A DNA stretch of 64,000 nucleotides from Leptospira johnsonii (GTDB lineage: Bacteria; Spirochaetota; Leptospiria; Leptospirales; Leptospiraceae): assembly GCF_003112675.1 (NCBI RefSeq), contig NZ_BFAY01000002.1, positions 26,040 to 90,039 of the forward strand. Reading direction: 5' to 3'. How positions within the stretch are numbered: position 1 is the first letter of the stretch; each line of letters starts with the position of its first letter. Positions 25,928 to 36,510 of the stretch are shown here, piece after piece. The position numbers and the translations under genes were made by a program. The notes below the pieces were generated by a model. That model ran no database searches, was not told where the DNA came from, and saw only the letters and a program-made list of their open reading frames with translations.

Positions 25928-27016
25928 TCAGACCGGCGCTAGGTCTCCGGAAACGAATCTTTTCCAAGTGTTCAAAGCCACTTTAAAATCGGATTTAGCT
26001 TCCTTTACGGCCTTTTTGCCTACTTCTTCTTTCACGGATTTCAAATTGATCAGTTTGGCTTGGGTTTCCTGAACGGAATTACGCAGAGCCTCTAATCTTT
26101 CTTCGAATCCTGGGCTTAAGGTTTCAGACTTAGATTCCAGTTTTTCGCGTAGGGCTTTCTCATCCATGATCATCTTTTTACGAAGGATCTGTTCTTCAGA
26201 GATTGTCTTTCTATCGCTTGCCAAACCGAAAAATGCGAATGTATTGATCAGCCATTTGGTTGGATCGTAATCGAACCAACGGATACCGTTTCTGTAATCG
26301 GCTTGGAACTCATGGTGGAAGTTATGATATCCTTCGCCGAAAGTGAATAACGCGATCAGCCAATTGTCCTTAGCGGTATGTTTATCGGAGAACGGTTGAT
26401 CTCCCTTGTAATGAGCCAAGGAATTGATGAAAAATGTCATGTGGTGGTTGACTGCAACTCTCAAAGAGCCTGCCAATAATAATCCACCTAACGCATCTCC
26501 CCAAAGAGCACAAAGAAGAGTAGGGAAGATAAACCCCATAAAAATAGCGATCGGATAATAATGATCGTCTTGGAATTTCACCCATTTGTCTTCGTAAAGA
26601 TCGTTCACGTTAACAGGAGTTCTGTGGTCTCTATTCTCGAATAACCATAGAATATGAGCATACCAGAATCCTTTAGTGATCGCATACGGATCTTCTTCCT
26701 TATCAACGAATCTGTGGTGGATCCTATGATCGGAACTCCATTCGATTACGGATTGTTGGAACGCAGCTGCCCCGAAAAGAATATAAAAAAGTTTTACCGG
26801 CAAAGAAGCTTTGTAAGCTCTGTGCGAAAACAGACGGTGGTATCCCCCTGTGATCGCAAGCCCAGTTGCTGCAGTCATAAATAGATACACAAGCCATGTG
26901 TTTAAAGGAATGCCTCTGGTAAATAATAAGGCACCCGTCCCGATGACCCCGATGATCGGAGTCGCAATTAAGAAGATTGTGGTCTTCAACGCGTATTTCT
27001 TTTTCGTTTGTTCCAT
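25928..27016 (-). CDS. Acyl-CoA / delta-9 fatty acid desaturase
   Basis: The product has 362 residues. The three histidine boxes of membrane acyl-CoA desaturases are present: HRLFSHR, HRIHHRFVD and HNFHHEF, with hydrophobic segments before the first box and between the second and third. A helical, charged C-terminal tail of about 80 residues (KLESKSETLSPGFEERLEAL onward) extends past the catalytic domain and may be a coiled coil. These enzymes introduce a double bond into saturated acyl chains using a di-iron centre, adjusting membrane fluidity. The gene is single, with its own terminator. Confidence 0.93.
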   Translation of the reverse strand: MEQTKKKYALKTTIFLIATPIIGVIGTGALLFTRGIPLNTWLVYLFMTAATGLAITGGYHRLFSHRAYKASLPVKLFYILFGAAAFQQSVIEWSSDHRIHHRFVDKEEDPYAITKGFWYAHILWLFENRDHRTPVNVNDLYEDKWVKFQDDHYYPIAIFMGFIFPTLLCALWGDALGGLLLAGSLRVAVNHHMTFFINSLAHYKGDQPFSDKHTAKDNWLIALFTFGEGYHNFHHEFQADYRNGIRWFDYDPTKWLINTFAFFGLASDRKTISEEQILRKKMIMDEKALREKLESKSETLSPGFEERLEALRNSVQETQAKLINLKSVKEEVGKKAVKEAKSDFKVALNTWKRFVSGDLAPV

Positions 27017-27157
27017 GTCGGCTTTCCCGTCTTGGTTTTTCTGATAAGAGCGGAATCGATGACTCAGGTTGCGAAAAAATTCGGAAATTTAGAATTTTTC
27101 CCCGCTGGCTCGAATCAGGCTCAAAAATCTGTTTTTTCCTGAGGAGTTCCTACTATC

Positions 27158-27751
27158 ATGGGATTCCGGGCATCGCCCCGAGGGAGAACCGCTTTGAGGG
27201 AAGAATTATTTCAACTCATTCAAACCCACGCCTATCGTTTCCGAGAGGAACCGTTCACGTTGGCTAGTGGTAGAAAATCCAGGCATTACTTTAATTGTAA
27301 GGAAATCACTCTCCATCCCCAAAGATTAGAATTACTTTGTAAGTATATTGTGGAAAAACATCTCCCGGAATCCGGTCTGGACGGGGAGGAAGCCTTTGGA
27401 GGCCTTACCATGGGAGCGGATCCGATTTGTTTCGGGATCGCTCTAGAATACAGAAAACAGTTAAAGAATGTGTTCCCATTGATCGTAAGAAAACAAGCCA
27501 AGGATCATGGCACCAAAAATTTGGTAGAAGGTGGAGTAAACGCGGTCAAATCCTGTGTGGTTGTGGATGATGTAATCACAACTGGAGGTTCTACCTTGCA
27601 GGCTATCAAAAGTTTGAGAGATGCTGGATTGGAAGTAAAAGCCTGTATCTGTATTCTAGACAGGGAAGAAGGCGGCAGAAAAGCGATCGAAGAAGAAGGG
27701 ATCCAAGTTTTCCCTTTGTTTAAAAAATCCGAATTCGGAAGTCTAGATTAA
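27158..27751 (+). CDS. pyrE: Orotate phosphoribosyltransferase
   Basis: The product has 197 residues. It contains FTLASGRKSRHYFNCKE (orotate/PRPP loop region), GLTMGADPI, the flexible-loop RKQAKDHGTKNLVEG, and the PRPP-binding motif VVVDDVITTGGSTLQAI. It converts orotate and PRPP to OMP in pyrimidine synthesis. The ATG at 27158 has GAGGAG eleven bases upstream, a long spacing; a TTG near 27194 (LREELFQL) is a possible alternative start that would drop about twelve poorly conserved residues. Its stop overlaps the next ATG (TAATG). Confidence 0.95.
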   Translation: MGFRASPRGRTALREELFQLIQTHAYRFREEPFTLASGRKSRHYFNCKEITLHPQRLELLCKYIVEKHLPESGLDGEEAFGGLTMGADPICFGIALEYRKQLKNVFPLIVRKQAKDHGTKNLVEGGVNAVKSCVVVDDVITTGGSTLQAIKSLRDAGLEVKACICILDREEGGRKAIEEEGIQVFPLFKKSEFGSLD

Positions 27752-28461
27752 TGTCCGTATTCAAATACGATTCTCCCGTTTTTAAGAAAAAACTGCTGAT
27801 CCGTACAGGACTTGTGCTTTCAGTTTTCGTAATATTCATCGGAGTCAGTTTTATTCAGGTAGAATTGGATAAAAGATCTGCATTTCTTTCCATGTATCTG
27901 CTCTTGAGCGGGGTACTTATCCTTCTTCTTTTGAAAAATTACAGAAGACAATTGAAAGTATTAGAGGGCGCCAAGGTAGAATTGGATTCTTCCGCCTTAA
28001 AACAATGGAATGCAAAAGGCCAATGTATGGAGTTCGAATTCCGTGATCTGGAGAGTATCGAAAAAGACAGATTTCGAGGTTACGAAAGAATTCTACTCAT
28101 CTCCAAACAAGGAACTTATATCCCGATCTTAAATCTGGAAAATATGGACCAATTCTTAGCTGAACTGGAGAAGAAGTCCGGCAAAAAGGCAAAAATTTTC
28201 GAAGAAGATACGAAGGTACTTAGCTGGAAAACTCTCATCGCATTCTTACCTTCTATCGGAGCGGCAATCGCTTTTGGGAGCGGATTCTGGAAAGAAAAAC
28301 AGGATGCATTGTTTATCGTATTCGTAGCGAACGCACTTTTGTTTCTATTATATTTTCCTAAAGATAGAATGGACACCGGATATTCCGCGAGAAGGCGTTA
28401 TATCTTTATTTTAGTGGTATTGTTGATCGTTTTAGTCGCTCGATATTTCGAGTGGGTCTAA
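27751..28461 (+). CDS. Hypothetical membrane protein
   Basis: The product has 236 residues. It has two N-terminal transmembrane helices (about 18-35 and 43-60), a soluble central region of about 100 residues with beta character (PILNLENMDQFLAEL is typical of the end of PH-like domains in small bacterial membrane proteins), and three C-terminal helices. No enzyme motif is visible. It is translationally coupled to pyrE and its end overlaps the converging gene by four bases. Function is unknown. Confidence 0.8.
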   Translation: MSVFKYDSPVFKKKLLIRTGLVLSVFVIFIGVSFIQVELDKRSAFLSMYLLLSGVLILLLLKNYRRQLKVLEGAKVELDSSALKQWNAKGQCMEFEFRDLESIEKDRFRGYERILLISKQGTYIPILNLENMDQFLAELEKKSGKKAKIFEEDTKVLSWKTLIAFLPSIGAAIAFGSGFWKEKQDALFIVFVANALLFLLYFPKDRMDTGYSARRRYIFILVVLLIVLVARYFEWV

Positions 28462-29408
28462 TTTTGGATAGATCCTGAATTGGTGATACCTTTCAGGATA
28501 TTCATTTTTTTCTGAGCGAGCCTTCTAAGCTCAGTCATCTCGTCCGTAAAATTTTGTAAGATAGGATCCAAGTGCACATGATTCTCCATGGTCTGGATAC
28601 TATCCCTTACATATTTCAAATCGTCAAAGTTTACTAACTTTCCGCCGAGTATCAGCTTACGCACTGTATCGAACTCGTATTTTCTCAAATGGATACGGAT
28701 TAAAAACTCCGCGGAAAATTTAGAAGTAAGTCTGGACCACGGACTTTTTGGGTTAAAAGTAACATCGTTAGACGCAACTACGTCAGCAGCTCTTTTAAAA
28801 CCTAAAGGAGAACCTCCTCCTCCGCCCAAAGAAGTTATCTCGTAATCCGGAATATCTCTCGCTACAGTGACGGGAGCCCCGTTCCTCTCCAATAACTCCG
28901 ATAATAAATTTCTGCGTCTATTATCGTCGTACTCGTTGGGAGCGGCGGTGAGAACCCTTTGGTATTCTTCCAACATCACAGAGATATTGATGAATCTTCC
29001 CAAAGGAGTATTATTGTGTTCTTTGATCTTTGGAAATAATTCCCTAGTGATCTGAAAGGGAGATTTTCTTTTGTAATAGGTGGCCTCATAGGCCTTCTCC
29101 AATTTTTTCTCCGCAAATCCTTTTAAGTCGGTAACGATCTTCAGATCCGCATAGATATAAGCGTCCACTCCCTGGTCTTGCTCCCTGGCATTTTTGGATT
29201 GTTCCGGAAGAACGATCTTAATGATGAAAATATAGCGAGCTTCCCGAAGCATTTCCAGGATCTCGCGGATCTCATGCATATCCCTGGAAAAGAATGCGAT
29301 CATATCTTTCAAAAAAGAATCGGAAGAAGGGATCCGGTTGTCTTCTTGCTGATTGATCTTTTTGATCTCTTCCGCAAGTTCCAGGGCAATTTCCAGCTGA
29401 GTAGCCAT
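28458..29408 (-). CDS. Hypothetical cytoplasmic protein
   Basis: The product has 316 residues, mostly helical and charged, with no signal peptide or membrane segment. A GGGGGSPLGFKRA patch interrupts two helical halves. The N-terminal half has MATQLEIALELAEEIKKI and a long basic/acidic helix region. I recognise no domain. It resembles conserved Leptospira proteins of unknown function only in style. It converges with the membrane-protein gene, sharing four bases at the stops. Confidence 0.75.
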   Translation of the reverse strand: MATQLEIALELAEEIKKINQQEDNRIPSSDSFLKDMIAFFSRDMHEIREILEMLREARYIFIIKIVLPEQSKNAREQDQGVDAYIYADLKIVTDLKGFAEKKLEKAYEATYYKRKSPFQITRELFPKIKEHNNTPLGRFINISVMLEEYQRVLTAAPNEYDDNRRRNLLSELLERNGAPVTVARDIPDYEITSLGGGGGSPLGFKRAADVVASNDVTFNPKSPWSRLTSKFSAEFLIRIHLRKYEFDTVRKLILGGKLVNFDDLKYVRDSIQTMENHVHLDPILQNFTDEMTELRRLAQKKMNILKGITNSGSIQN

Positions 29409-29457
29409 CGAAGGAATAACTTACTTCCGGGCTAGCTAGGAATCAAGATAGTTTTCC

Positions 29458-31965
29458 TCATTCCGGACTAAGCTGGAAGCTCATTTTTCTCAATAAATGT
29501 AGAGGATAGATCGCCGAAATCCAACCCAGGAGCGGCGCAAAAATTAGGATCAGGGCGGGGGTTTCGGGCAAAAAGGAGAAGGTAAGAGTCCAGCCGAATG
29601 CGTTCTTATTCACCACATATAAAATGATTGGTGACATGATGAGAGAAGATATGATCCCGAAGAATGCACCGAATCCGGTCAGATAAACCGATTCCGTTTT
29701 GAGAATAATCCCGAGTTGGTCCTGAGAGGCTCCCAAATATTTGAGAAGGCCCAGTATCCTACGTTTATCGTACAATGTATGGACGAGAGAAGAAAGTAGG
29801 GAAATTACAGAAATTAGAATGGCAGTCGCCTTAAGAGAATCCAAAACTCTGAATACTTTATTGATCTCGTATAGATATATTTCCCTGAGTTGCGCGGAAT
29901 CGAGTAAGATCAGATCTTTGTATTCGGGATCTGAGCTTAAAAAATCAGAAATTTTCTTTTTGGAAGATTCGATACCGGAAGAGTCTGAATATTCCTTTTT
30001 TAAGAAAAGTTTAATAGAGTTTAAGGTCTTAAATTCGAAATTTTTTTCGTAGGAACGGATATCCATCATCACTGTTCCTTTTTCCGAGAAAAAATGTTCT
30101 TTGATCCCTTTGATATGAAACTCCTTTTTACCGAAAGGAGTTTGGGACACCAGCACATCTCCCACTTTCAGTTTTTTCAAATGGGCCATATTCGAAGAAA
30201 TTAAAACATCTGTTTCTTCTTTTACTTCATTCTCTATCCTTTCTGGTTTGTCCCGATAAACGGAAAAATCGTAAGCATGGATGATGAAACTTCCTTTATC
30301 AGTTTCAAAAGAAGTATTCACCAAAAACCCGTCAAGATAAGAACTGACTCCTAAGTCCCTGATCTTCTCTGGCAGATCTTTAGGAACTCCCCCATGGATC
30401 CCTGAATGAAAAAATCGATCATTAATGATCGTAAAATCAGAAGGATATTCTGAATCCACCCAATCATTCAGAGATTTTTTGTAACTATCCGTAAGAATGG
30501 TCAGACATAAAACTAAAGAAACAGCCAACATTACCGTGGCAGCTGTCAACGTGTTCCTTCCTGGATTTTCTTTTAATTCTTCCAGACCTATTCTGAAAAA
30601 AGGAAAACTTTTATCGCTTCTGTCCAGGATTTTAGAAACACCTGAACTGAATAAGGAAAGTAAATAAGGAAAAGCGAATGTGATCCCAATCGTCACACCT
30701 CCCACACCCAGTAAACCAGGCAAAGGGAGTTTCCAAGGAGAAGGAAGATTAGAAATTCCTAAAGAAGATAAAAATATGATCCCGCCATAGATCGCAAGTC
30801 TTGAGTTTGGGATCTGTCTTTTTTCCTTTTGAGAATCTCGGAGTATGGATAGGGGAGGGACCTTTCCCGCTCGGATCGCAGGATACACAGAAGAAATGAC
30901 TGAGCCCAAGATCCCAAGGCCTGCGGCAAGACTTAAGTCGAAGAGAGAAATAGAACTGTAAGTGGATAATAAGTTTTTATCCACAAGCCCGGACTCAGGA
31001 CGGAAAAAATCCAAACCGGAGAAAAATATACCAAATACGATCCCTAACACCGTACCTATACTTCCCAAAAGAACTGACTGGCTTAAAAAAAGAAAAATAG
31101 AAGATCTTACATCCAGTCCTAAGGTTCTTAATATCCCAAGTTCTCTTTCTCTACTCAAATATAGGCCTGTCATTGTATTGGAAACCATGAAGAACGCTAT
31201 GAGGAGTGAGATAAAAGAAATGATCAGAAGATTCAACTGGAAGGAACGAAGTGCATTTGCGGACTTTTCTTGGATCTCTTCGGAAGTTTCTATTTTTACA
31301 TTCGGGCCTAGGAACTTTTGTAAGTTTTCTTTAGTTTGAGAAAGGTTACGATCAGAAGATCTTAAGAGAAGATAATCTGCTCCGTTTATACCGGTGAGTT
31401 TTTCTTGGATCAAAGAAATATCTTCAATGATCAAGAATCCCCCTTCTATATCCACCGGGATATAATCCTTAAACTCCCAGTTTTTTCCGTTCAGCAAAAG
31501 AGTGAAAGGAGCACCTTTGAATTTTTCAGCTAAGGATTTGGATACATACGTTTTTTCTAATGGACCAGAAGTTTCAGAACCTGTGTTTTCTTTTAAAGGA
31601 ATTCCCAAATATTCCTTGGTCAGGTCCATCCCCATATACATGACTCTTAGATTATCCGAGGAAATTCCTTCCAACTGGATCCTTGGTCTGACTGCGGAAA
31701 TATTTCTTAGATCCGGATGAGAATGTATTTCGGAAAGGATCTGCCAATCTAGGATTTGGCCGGGCCTACTCGGAGAGATTTTTAAATTAAAATCTCCCTT
31801 TAAATATCCCATGGAAAAATCGATTAGGGATTTTTCCGCTTTGTTTGCGTTACTCGTAGTGGATAAGAATAAACCAACGCCTAAGGAAATTCCTAAAAGA
31901 GCGAATATGAATCTGGGAAGATGAGTCTTAAAATATTCGTATAAGAATAAAAAATATAAATTCAT
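29458..31965 (-). CDS. ABC transporter permease, FtsX/MacB/LolCE-like
   Basis: The product has 835 residues. It shows two FtsX-type units: an N-terminal TM helix ([18 protein letters not shown]), a large extracytoplasmic domain, three TM helices containing [15 protein letters not shown], a central membrane segment, then a second extracytoplasmic domain and three further helices containing [18 protein letters not shown]. These paired 'ELG.LR.LG' motifs are typical of permeases that couple ATP hydrolysis to envelope substrate extraction. The start overlaps the ATPase gene by four bases. Likely exports or releases a lipoprotein or other envelope substrate (inference). Confidence 0.9.
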   Translation of the reverse strand: MNLYFLFLYEYFKTHLPRFIFALLGISLGVGLFLSTTSNANKAEKSLIDFSMGYLKGDFNLKISPSRPGQILDWQILSEIHSHPDLRNISAVRPRIQLEGISSDNLRVMYMGMDLTKEYLGIPLKENTGSETSGPLEKTYVSKSLAEKFKGAPFTLLLNGKNWEFKDYIPVDIEGGFLIIEDISLIQEKLTGINGADYLLLRSSDRNLSQTKENLQKFLGPNVKIETSEEIQEKSANALRSFQLNLLIISFISLLIAFFMVSNTMTGLYLSRERELGILRTLGLDVRSSIFLFLSQSVLLGSIGTVLGIVFGIFFSGLDFFRPESGLVDKNLLSTYSSISLFDLSLAAGLGILGSVISSVYPAIRAGKVPPLSILRDSQKEKRQIPNSRLAIYGGIIFLSSLGISNLPSPWKLPLPGLLGVGGVTIGITFAFPYLLSLFSSGVSKILDRSDKSFPFFRIGLEELKENPGRNTLTAATVMLAVSLVLCLTILTDSYKKSLNDWVDSEYPSDFTIINDRFFHSGIHGGVPKDLPEKIRDLGVSSYLDGFLVNTSFETDKGSFIIHAYDFSVYRDKPERIENEVKEETDVLISSNMAHLKKLKVGDVLVSQTPFGKKEFHIKGIKEHFFSEKGTVMMDIRSYEKNFEFKTLNSIKLFLKKEYSDSSGIESSKKKISDFLSSDPEYKDLILLDSAQLREIYLYEINKVFRVLDSLKATAILISVISLLSSLVHTLYDKRRILGLLKYLGASQDQLGIILKTESVYLTGFGAFFGIISSLIMSPIILYVVNKNAFGWTLTFSFLPETPALILIFAPLLGWISAIYPLHLLRKMSFQLSPE

Positions 31966-32684
31966 ACAAGATCCAAGGCAGGATTTTGTTCCGGTAAGAT
32001 GAGTCCGTCCTTCATCTTGAGCCTAACTTTTCCTTTTTCTCCGATCTCCCTGTCGTGAGTTACTATGAATAAGGAAAATTTTTCCTTCTCTTGTAACTCC
32101 AACAGAAGTTCCAAAATTTTATGAGCGTGATAGGTATCTAAATTTCCCGTCGGCTCATCTGCTAAAACTATACTAGGACGTTTTGCAAGTGCCCTCGCGA
32201 TCGCAACCCTCTGTTGTTCTCCTCCGGAAAGTTCGTCCGGTTTATGTTTGAATCTATGAGTTAGATCGACCTTCTCCAATGCTTCTTTTGCGATCTCTCT
32301 CGCCTTGGATTTTCCCAAACCGGAAATGTATAGAGGTAAGGCCACATTTTCCAAAGCGCTTAAGTAAGGAAGAAGGTGAAAGAACTGGAAGATTATCCCG
32401 GTTTCATTCCGACGATATTCAGTGAGTTCCTGTTCCGTAAAATTGCTTAGGTTTTTTCCACCTATCCAAACTTCTCCGGAATCTGCTTGGTCGATCCCGG
32501 ATAGAATATTCAAAAATGTGGATTTACCCGAACCGGATGGACCCATCAAAGTTAAAAAAGTATCTGCAACATCTAAGTTGATCCCTTTTAGGACCGGCAC
32601 GTTTTGTTTTCCGTTTATATAGGACTTGGTTAAATTTCGGATTAGGATCTTGTTTGTCGGATTCGACATAGTCCTATTTTGCAT
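31962..32684 (-). CDS. ABC transporter ATP-binding protein, LolD/MacB-like
   Basis: The product has 240 residues. Walker [11 protein letters not shown]-loop [18 protein letters not shown], signature [15 protein letters not shown], Walker [13 protein letters not shown] and the switch His in VTHDREIG are all intact. This is the LolD/MacB branch that works with FtsX-type permeases, which lies directly downstream with a 4-bp overlap. Two ATGs are possible, 32684 and 32669; neither has a clearly better ribosome binding site. Confidence 0.95.
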   Translation of the reverse strand: MQNRTMSNPTNKILIRNLTKSYINGKQNVPVLKGINLDVADTFLTLMGPSGSGKSTFLNILSGIDQADSGEVWIGGKNLSNFTEQELTEYRRNETGIIFQFFHLLPYLSALENVALPLYISGLGKSKAREIAKEALEKVDLTHRFKHKPDELSGGEQQRVAIARALAKRPSIVLADEPTGNLDTYHAHKILELLLELQEKEKFSLFIVTHDREIGEKGKVRLKMKDGLILPEQNPALDLV

Positions 32685-32999
32685 CCTCTAGAAGAGGACG
32701 CAAGGAAAAGAAGGTGATAAGAGGCACGGAGTTAAATGAGTCACAGAGAAAATTTCACACAGAGGCACAGGGCCGCAGAGGGGAGAGTGCTGATTTGTGA
32801 GAGAATATAATGATTATATAGATTTAAAGTAAGTTTGAGGAATAAGTCACAGAGTTGAGAGAGGCACAGGGAATATTCACACAGAGGCACGGAGTCACGG
32901 AGGAGTAAGAACTCCTACAAGCCATGATTAAACCCTCTGCGCCTTTGTGTCCCTGTGTGGAAATAACTCGGAGTCTCCCTAAAACTCTGTGCGAAAATC
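32685..32999. repeat. Intergenic cluster of CACAGAGGCAC-type repeats
   Basis: This 315-bp gap has no gene. It holds related units at about 32721-32771 and 32841-32902, sharing an identical TTCACACAGAGGCAC at 32754-32768 and 32876-32890, plus an inverted unit at about 32933-32993 (CTCTGCGCCTTTGTGTCC and further CTCTGTG). AGGAGT-AAGA-ACTCCT at 32901-32916 makes a small hairpin. It looks like a degenerate interspersed repeat cluster rather than a promoter region. Confidence 0.75.
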
Positions 33000-34121
33000 T
33001 TACCTAGTAATCCTCGCAAACTCAATTCCTTGGTAATAATGACGGATGATCTCTGCGTAGGTAAAATTCTGCTTAGCCATTCCGAAACTTCCCCATTGGC
33101 TTAAGCCAACTCCATGGCCTGCACCCATACCCTTGATCAAAAATCCTTCACTTTCTCTTTTGATACCGAAACGAAGAGACTTGACGGAAGTTCCGAGCAA
33201 GCTGCGGAATTCCTTCCCTTTTATTTTAGAAGTGCCTTGTTTACCGATGACTTCCAAAAGATCCACTCTGCCGGAAGGAGTTCTAGAAAGAACTTGGATG
33301 GATTGGATAGAACCAACGCCTAAGGACGAAAGAGTCTGGTCCATTTTATCTTGGTTTAAAATTTCTTTCCAAACAAAATTGTCTCCGGCCTCATCAAATC
33401 TGGACGCTACGGATTCCAAGTAAGGAAGTCTTTTGCCACCCCAAACTTGGTCAGGAGTTTCCGTTCTTCCGCCACTATTGGAATGAAAGAACATATGAAT
33501 AGGATCATCTTCGTAAACTGCAAGAACACCTTCCGTATCACGAACAGCTTGGGTGGTTCTTGGATTTTCTTTCGTCATGCCTGAGTATGCTTGTGAGTTC
33601 ACAGTGGACTCCACATCATAAGCGGTATCTTTTTTGTTCAGGATCTCTCTGATTGCATAAGTCCTGGAACAGATCGCCTGTGCTTTTAAAGCCTCGGTCG
33701 GCCAGCCTGCAGGAACTTCGGAAGGAACGACAGAATATAAATATTCTTCCAAAGGAACTCGATTGATGAGTAGAACGTTACCATTTTTATCAGGTTGGAG
33801 TAAAATTTCCCCTCTGAACTTTCTTCCCTTATATTCCAAACCTGGATTGTCCGCTACGAAACGGATAGGTGCTTTCAATTTTTTCGCGTCCAAAGAAACC
33901 GCATCGTAAGCACGTTTGATCAGAAGATCGTTCACATCATATACGAAAATCACTCCGTCCGCTTTGATCATTAGGTCTGATTCGGCCTTTCCTAAAAAGA
34001 CCCGGATCTTTTCAGAAGTTTTGAGAGCGTTCGGAGAATTCCAAGGCCGGATAATGACGGTATTACAGCCCCAAACCGCCAAAATTAAAAATGATAGAAT
34101 GATGATAGAAAGTCGTTTCAT
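33000..34121 (-). CDS. SpoIID/LytB-domain lipoprotein
   Basis: The ATG at 34121 has AGGTG just upstream; a GTG at 34127 is the alternative. The product has 373 residues beginning with a signal peptide and lipobox VWGC. The SpoIID/LytB domain is indicated by [61 protein letters not shown] and [15 protein letters not shown] near the C-terminus. SpoIID is a lytic transglycosylase acting on denuded glycan; the EVP Glu of that family is present. A peptidoglycan-remodelling role at the periplasmic side is likely. Confidence 0.92.
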   Translation of the reverse strand: MKRLSIIILSFLILAVWGCNTVIIRPWNSPNALKTSEKIRVFLGKAESDLMIKADGVIFVYDVNDLLIKRAYDAVSLDAKKLKAPIRFVADNPGLEYKGRKFRGEILLQPDKNGNVLLINRVPLEEYLYSVVPSEVPAGWPTEALKAQAICSRTYAIREILNKKDTAYDVESTVNSQAYSGMTKENPRTTQAVRDTEGVLAVYEDDPIHMFFHSNSGGRTETPDQVWGGKRLPYLESVASRFDEAGDNFVWKEILNQDKMDQTLSSLGVGSIQSIQVLSRTPSGRVDLLEVIGKQGTSKIKGKEFRSLLGTSVKSLRFGIKRESEGFLIKGMGAGHGVGLSQWGSFGMAKQNFTYAEIIRHYYQGIEFARITR

Positions 34122-34181
34122 GGGCACCTGTCGGTTTCGTATACCTTTGGTATTGAATATCGAAGGAAACTCGGATTTGCT

Positions 34182-35525
34182 TCAGCGATTTTTAGGGGAG
34201 AAGATGGATACTGCTTCCAAATGAGGAGTCTGAGGGAATGGATCGCAAAGTAGGAACTCCTCCATTTGGTAGGATTCTTCCAAAAGGCGGGCGTCTCTTA
34301 AGAGATTTTCCGGATTGCAGGAAATATAGATCAGCTGGGAAACAGGATTAGAATTTAAGAAGGTACATAATTCAGGAGAAAGGCCGCTTCTGGGAGGGTC
34401 GGCAATCACTACAGAATCTTTCCAAGGTAGATTTGCGGAGGACATTTTCTCCAGACCTTTTTTATGGAAAAGATCAAAGGCCAGAAATTCTATCTTTTTG
34501 TCCGGGAACACTTCTTGTAGGAACTCCTCACCTGCTGATACGGAAGAAGGCACGATATCAATTCCTAGGATCCTGGAAAATTTTTCTCCGAATAGAATGG
34601 AGAAAAATCCGCTCCCGCAGAAAAGGTCCGCTAAATTCTCCGCGGGTTTGATCTTAGATCTAATAAATTCTAAAATTTTAATGAACTCTTTCGGATTCGG
34701 CTGGAAGAATCCATCAAAGGGAATTTTGAATTTTTTACCCCATACTTCTTCTATCAGATAAACATTTCCTCTGATCGCAATCGCTTCTCCTGAGGCGGAA
34801 ATTTCTCCCTTTTTGCGGTTAAAACAAAAGACTATGTTTTTAGCGCTTAGGACTTCTTTCGCTTTTTCCGCAACTTGGTTCATCAGATCTTCGTCCTTGA
34901 AGTCTTCTGTGAATGTGAGGATACTCATGGAGTCGTCGGTAAAAACTGATTTGCGAAGAGTGAAATATTTTAGATAACCTGTTTCCTTTTTGCGATCATA
35001 TTCCAATTCAGGAAAAGATTCCAAAAGTTTTTGGAATAAAGGCATTTCAGAATTTGCCCAGTCTGTTTGGATCGAACAGTTCCCTATAGGTACAATCCTT
35101 CTAAAATTTCCCGACATTCTTAAGCCGACGACCCGCCCTGGGAAAACTGCAAAGTCCATACGATTTCGGTAAGAATAAGAAGAATCCGCAGGAGAAACTC
35201 CTTTGTGAATCGGATTGAAATTTTCTAATCCTTTTAGGATTGGCTCTGATGTTAATTTGAATTGTTCCGGATAGGGCAGGTGTTGACCTGAGCATCCTCC
35301 ACATTCTCCGAAACTTGGGCATAACGGAGAAGAAACCCTCGTTTCTAAATGGGTAGGGTTCCATTTATAGAAAACTTTTCTTTTTCCGAATTTGTATACA
35401 TCATATACGTCTCCCGGGAGAGAATAAGGGATTTCTATTTTTCTTTTTCCTAATGTACCTTCTCCTCTTAGGTTAGGAAGAAGGTTCTCGATTTCTAAAA
35501 CTCCGAAAGGTTCCTGATCAAACAT
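34182..35525 (-). CDS. RNA uracil-C5 methyltransferase, TrmA/RlmD family
   Basis: The product has 447 residues. A TRAM-like N-terminal region precedes the Fe-S cysteine motif CPSFGECGGC. YRNRMDFAV, FFQPNPKEF, the SAM-binding DLFCGSGFFSILFG, IADPPRSGLSPE and the catalytic-Cys motif YISCNPENLLRD follow. This set defines the RlmD/RlmC/TrmA family, which methylates a uracil in 23S rRNA or in tRNA with SAM. The iron-sulfur motif favours RlmD/RlmC over TrmA, but the target site cannot be assigned from sequence alone. It follows the next upstream gene by three bases. Confidence 0.93.
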   Translation of the reverse strand: MFDQEPFGVLEIENLLPNLRGEGTLGKRKIEIPYSLPGDVYDVYKFGKRKVFYKWNPTHLETRVSSPLCPSFGECGGCSGQHLPYPEQFKLTSEPILKGLENFNPIHKGVSPADSSYSYRNRMDFAVFPGRVVGLRMSGNFRRIVPIGNCSIQTDWANSEMPLFQKLLESFPELEYDRKKETGYLKYFTLRKSVFTDDSMSILTFTEDFKDEDLMNQVAEKAKEVLSAKNIVFCFNRKKGEISASGEAIAIRGNVYLIEEVWGKKFKIPFDGFFQPNPKEFIKILEFIRSKIKPAENLADLFCGSGFFSILFGEKFSRILGIDIVPSSVSAGEEFLQEVFPDKKIEFLAFDLFHKKGLEKMSSANLPWKDSVVIADPPRSGLSPELCTFLNSNPVSQLIYISCNPENLLRDARLLEESYQMEEFLLCDPFPQTPHLEAVSIFSPKNR

Positions 35526-35528
35526 GGA

Positions 35529-35972
35529 TTAAGGACGAATGTCTATATTCTCCAAACCTTGGTTGGTAAATATCTCTTCGTATTTGCTGATATAAGGAGC
35601 TTCTTTTTCTATTCGCTCTTCTATCGCCATAGAAGCCACGCCTGTTTCTCCGTATTCTTGGAGGAAATCTCTTCTGGCCATTCTGTGGATCAGCTCGTCC
35701 CAGAATAATTCATTATCGTAATCGGAAATGATATCGAATATATCCGTTTGGTCTTCGAATTTTCGGGTAGGGAAATACACATCGTCTGCAGCATCGTAGT
35801 CAACGAATTCCTGCTTTCCAAAATCTTTTGCAAAGGAAAGTATGTATTGCTCGAGTTCGGCATAGGAATTTAATTCCTCGTCACCTTCGTTAAAAGCATT
35901 GATCATCCAACTGGAGATCGCGATGGATTTTAGTAAGGTTTCGTACTGCTCGGGTGTGAACTCAATTTTCAT
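35529..35972 (-). CDS. Hypothetical acidic protein
   Basis: The start is placed at the ATG at 35972, with GAGGA seven bases upstream; a longer frame from 35996 lacks this. The 147-residue product begins MKIEFTPEQYETLLKSIAI and is strongly acidic throughout, with DYDAADDVYFP and helical C-terminal parts. No signal peptide or recognised domain is seen. It is probably cytoplasmic and co-transcribed with the RNA methyltransferase downstream. Confidence 0.75.
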   Translation of the reverse strand: MKIEFTPEQYETLLKSIAISSWMINAFNEGDEELNSYAELEQYILSFAKDFGKQEFVDYDAADDVYFPTRKFEDQTDIFDIISDYDNELFWDELIHRMARRDFLQEYGETGVASMAIEERIEKEAPYISKYEEIFTNQGLENIDIRP

Positions 35973-36510
35973 GCAAAATCCTCGAATTAAGGTCAATTTT
36001 AACTGGAGAGCCCAAGGAGCTACCAGATTTTTTCAGGGCTATACCTACTTTAGAACCTTCTTATTTTATATTTTCCTGGTTTCAGGGTTCGGGTTTTGTG
36101 CAAGCACACAGAGATTCGAACAATTGAAAAAAGTAAAAGACGACAAGGCCTTAGTATATGTGCTTAGGCCAGATAGAGAAGCTCAGTCCATATTCTCCTT
36201 TGGCATAGAATTGTATAAATATCCTGGATCTTTTAAAGAAGGCGGCAGCAGTTTATTTCAAAAATTCGGATTGGAGTCAGGAGAGTATAAGATCTTAGAA
36301 CTGACGCCCGGATTTTATACGCTGAAATGTAGAGACTTCGAAAAAGTTTTTTTTGCGAAAGAAGGTAAGATCTTATTCTTATCTATAGAACTTTATAATA
36401 CTGGGAACTTCTCCTTACCTGATCTATTCATTCAGGAATCCAAACCGGAAGATGCACTTAGATCCTTATTAGAAGGAAAAAGAATGTATAGGAATTCTTC
36501 CGAAAACTAA
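35971..36510 (+). CDS. DUF2846-like exported lipoprotein candidate
   Basis: The longest frame starts at 35899, but 35971 is the last in-frame ATG before the signal region and is used here (179 residues). The hydrophobic segment FLFYIFLVSGFGFC ends in a Cys that could be lipidated. The body, ALVYVLRPDREAQ followed by LESGEYKILELTPGFYTLKC and GKILFLSIEL, matches the DUF2846 pattern. The ATG overlaps the start codon of the divergent gene in a CATG, and no ribosome binding site is visible, so the exact start is doubtful. Confidence 0.65.
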   Translation: MQNPRIKVNFNWRAQGATRFFQGYTYFRTFLFYIFLVSGFGFCASTQRFEQLKKVKDDKALVYVLRPDREAQSIFSFGIELYKYPGSFKEGGSSLFQKFGLESGEYKILELTPGFYTLKCRDFEKVFFAKEGKILFLSIELYNTGNFSLPDLFIQESKPEDALRSLLEGKRMYRNSSEN

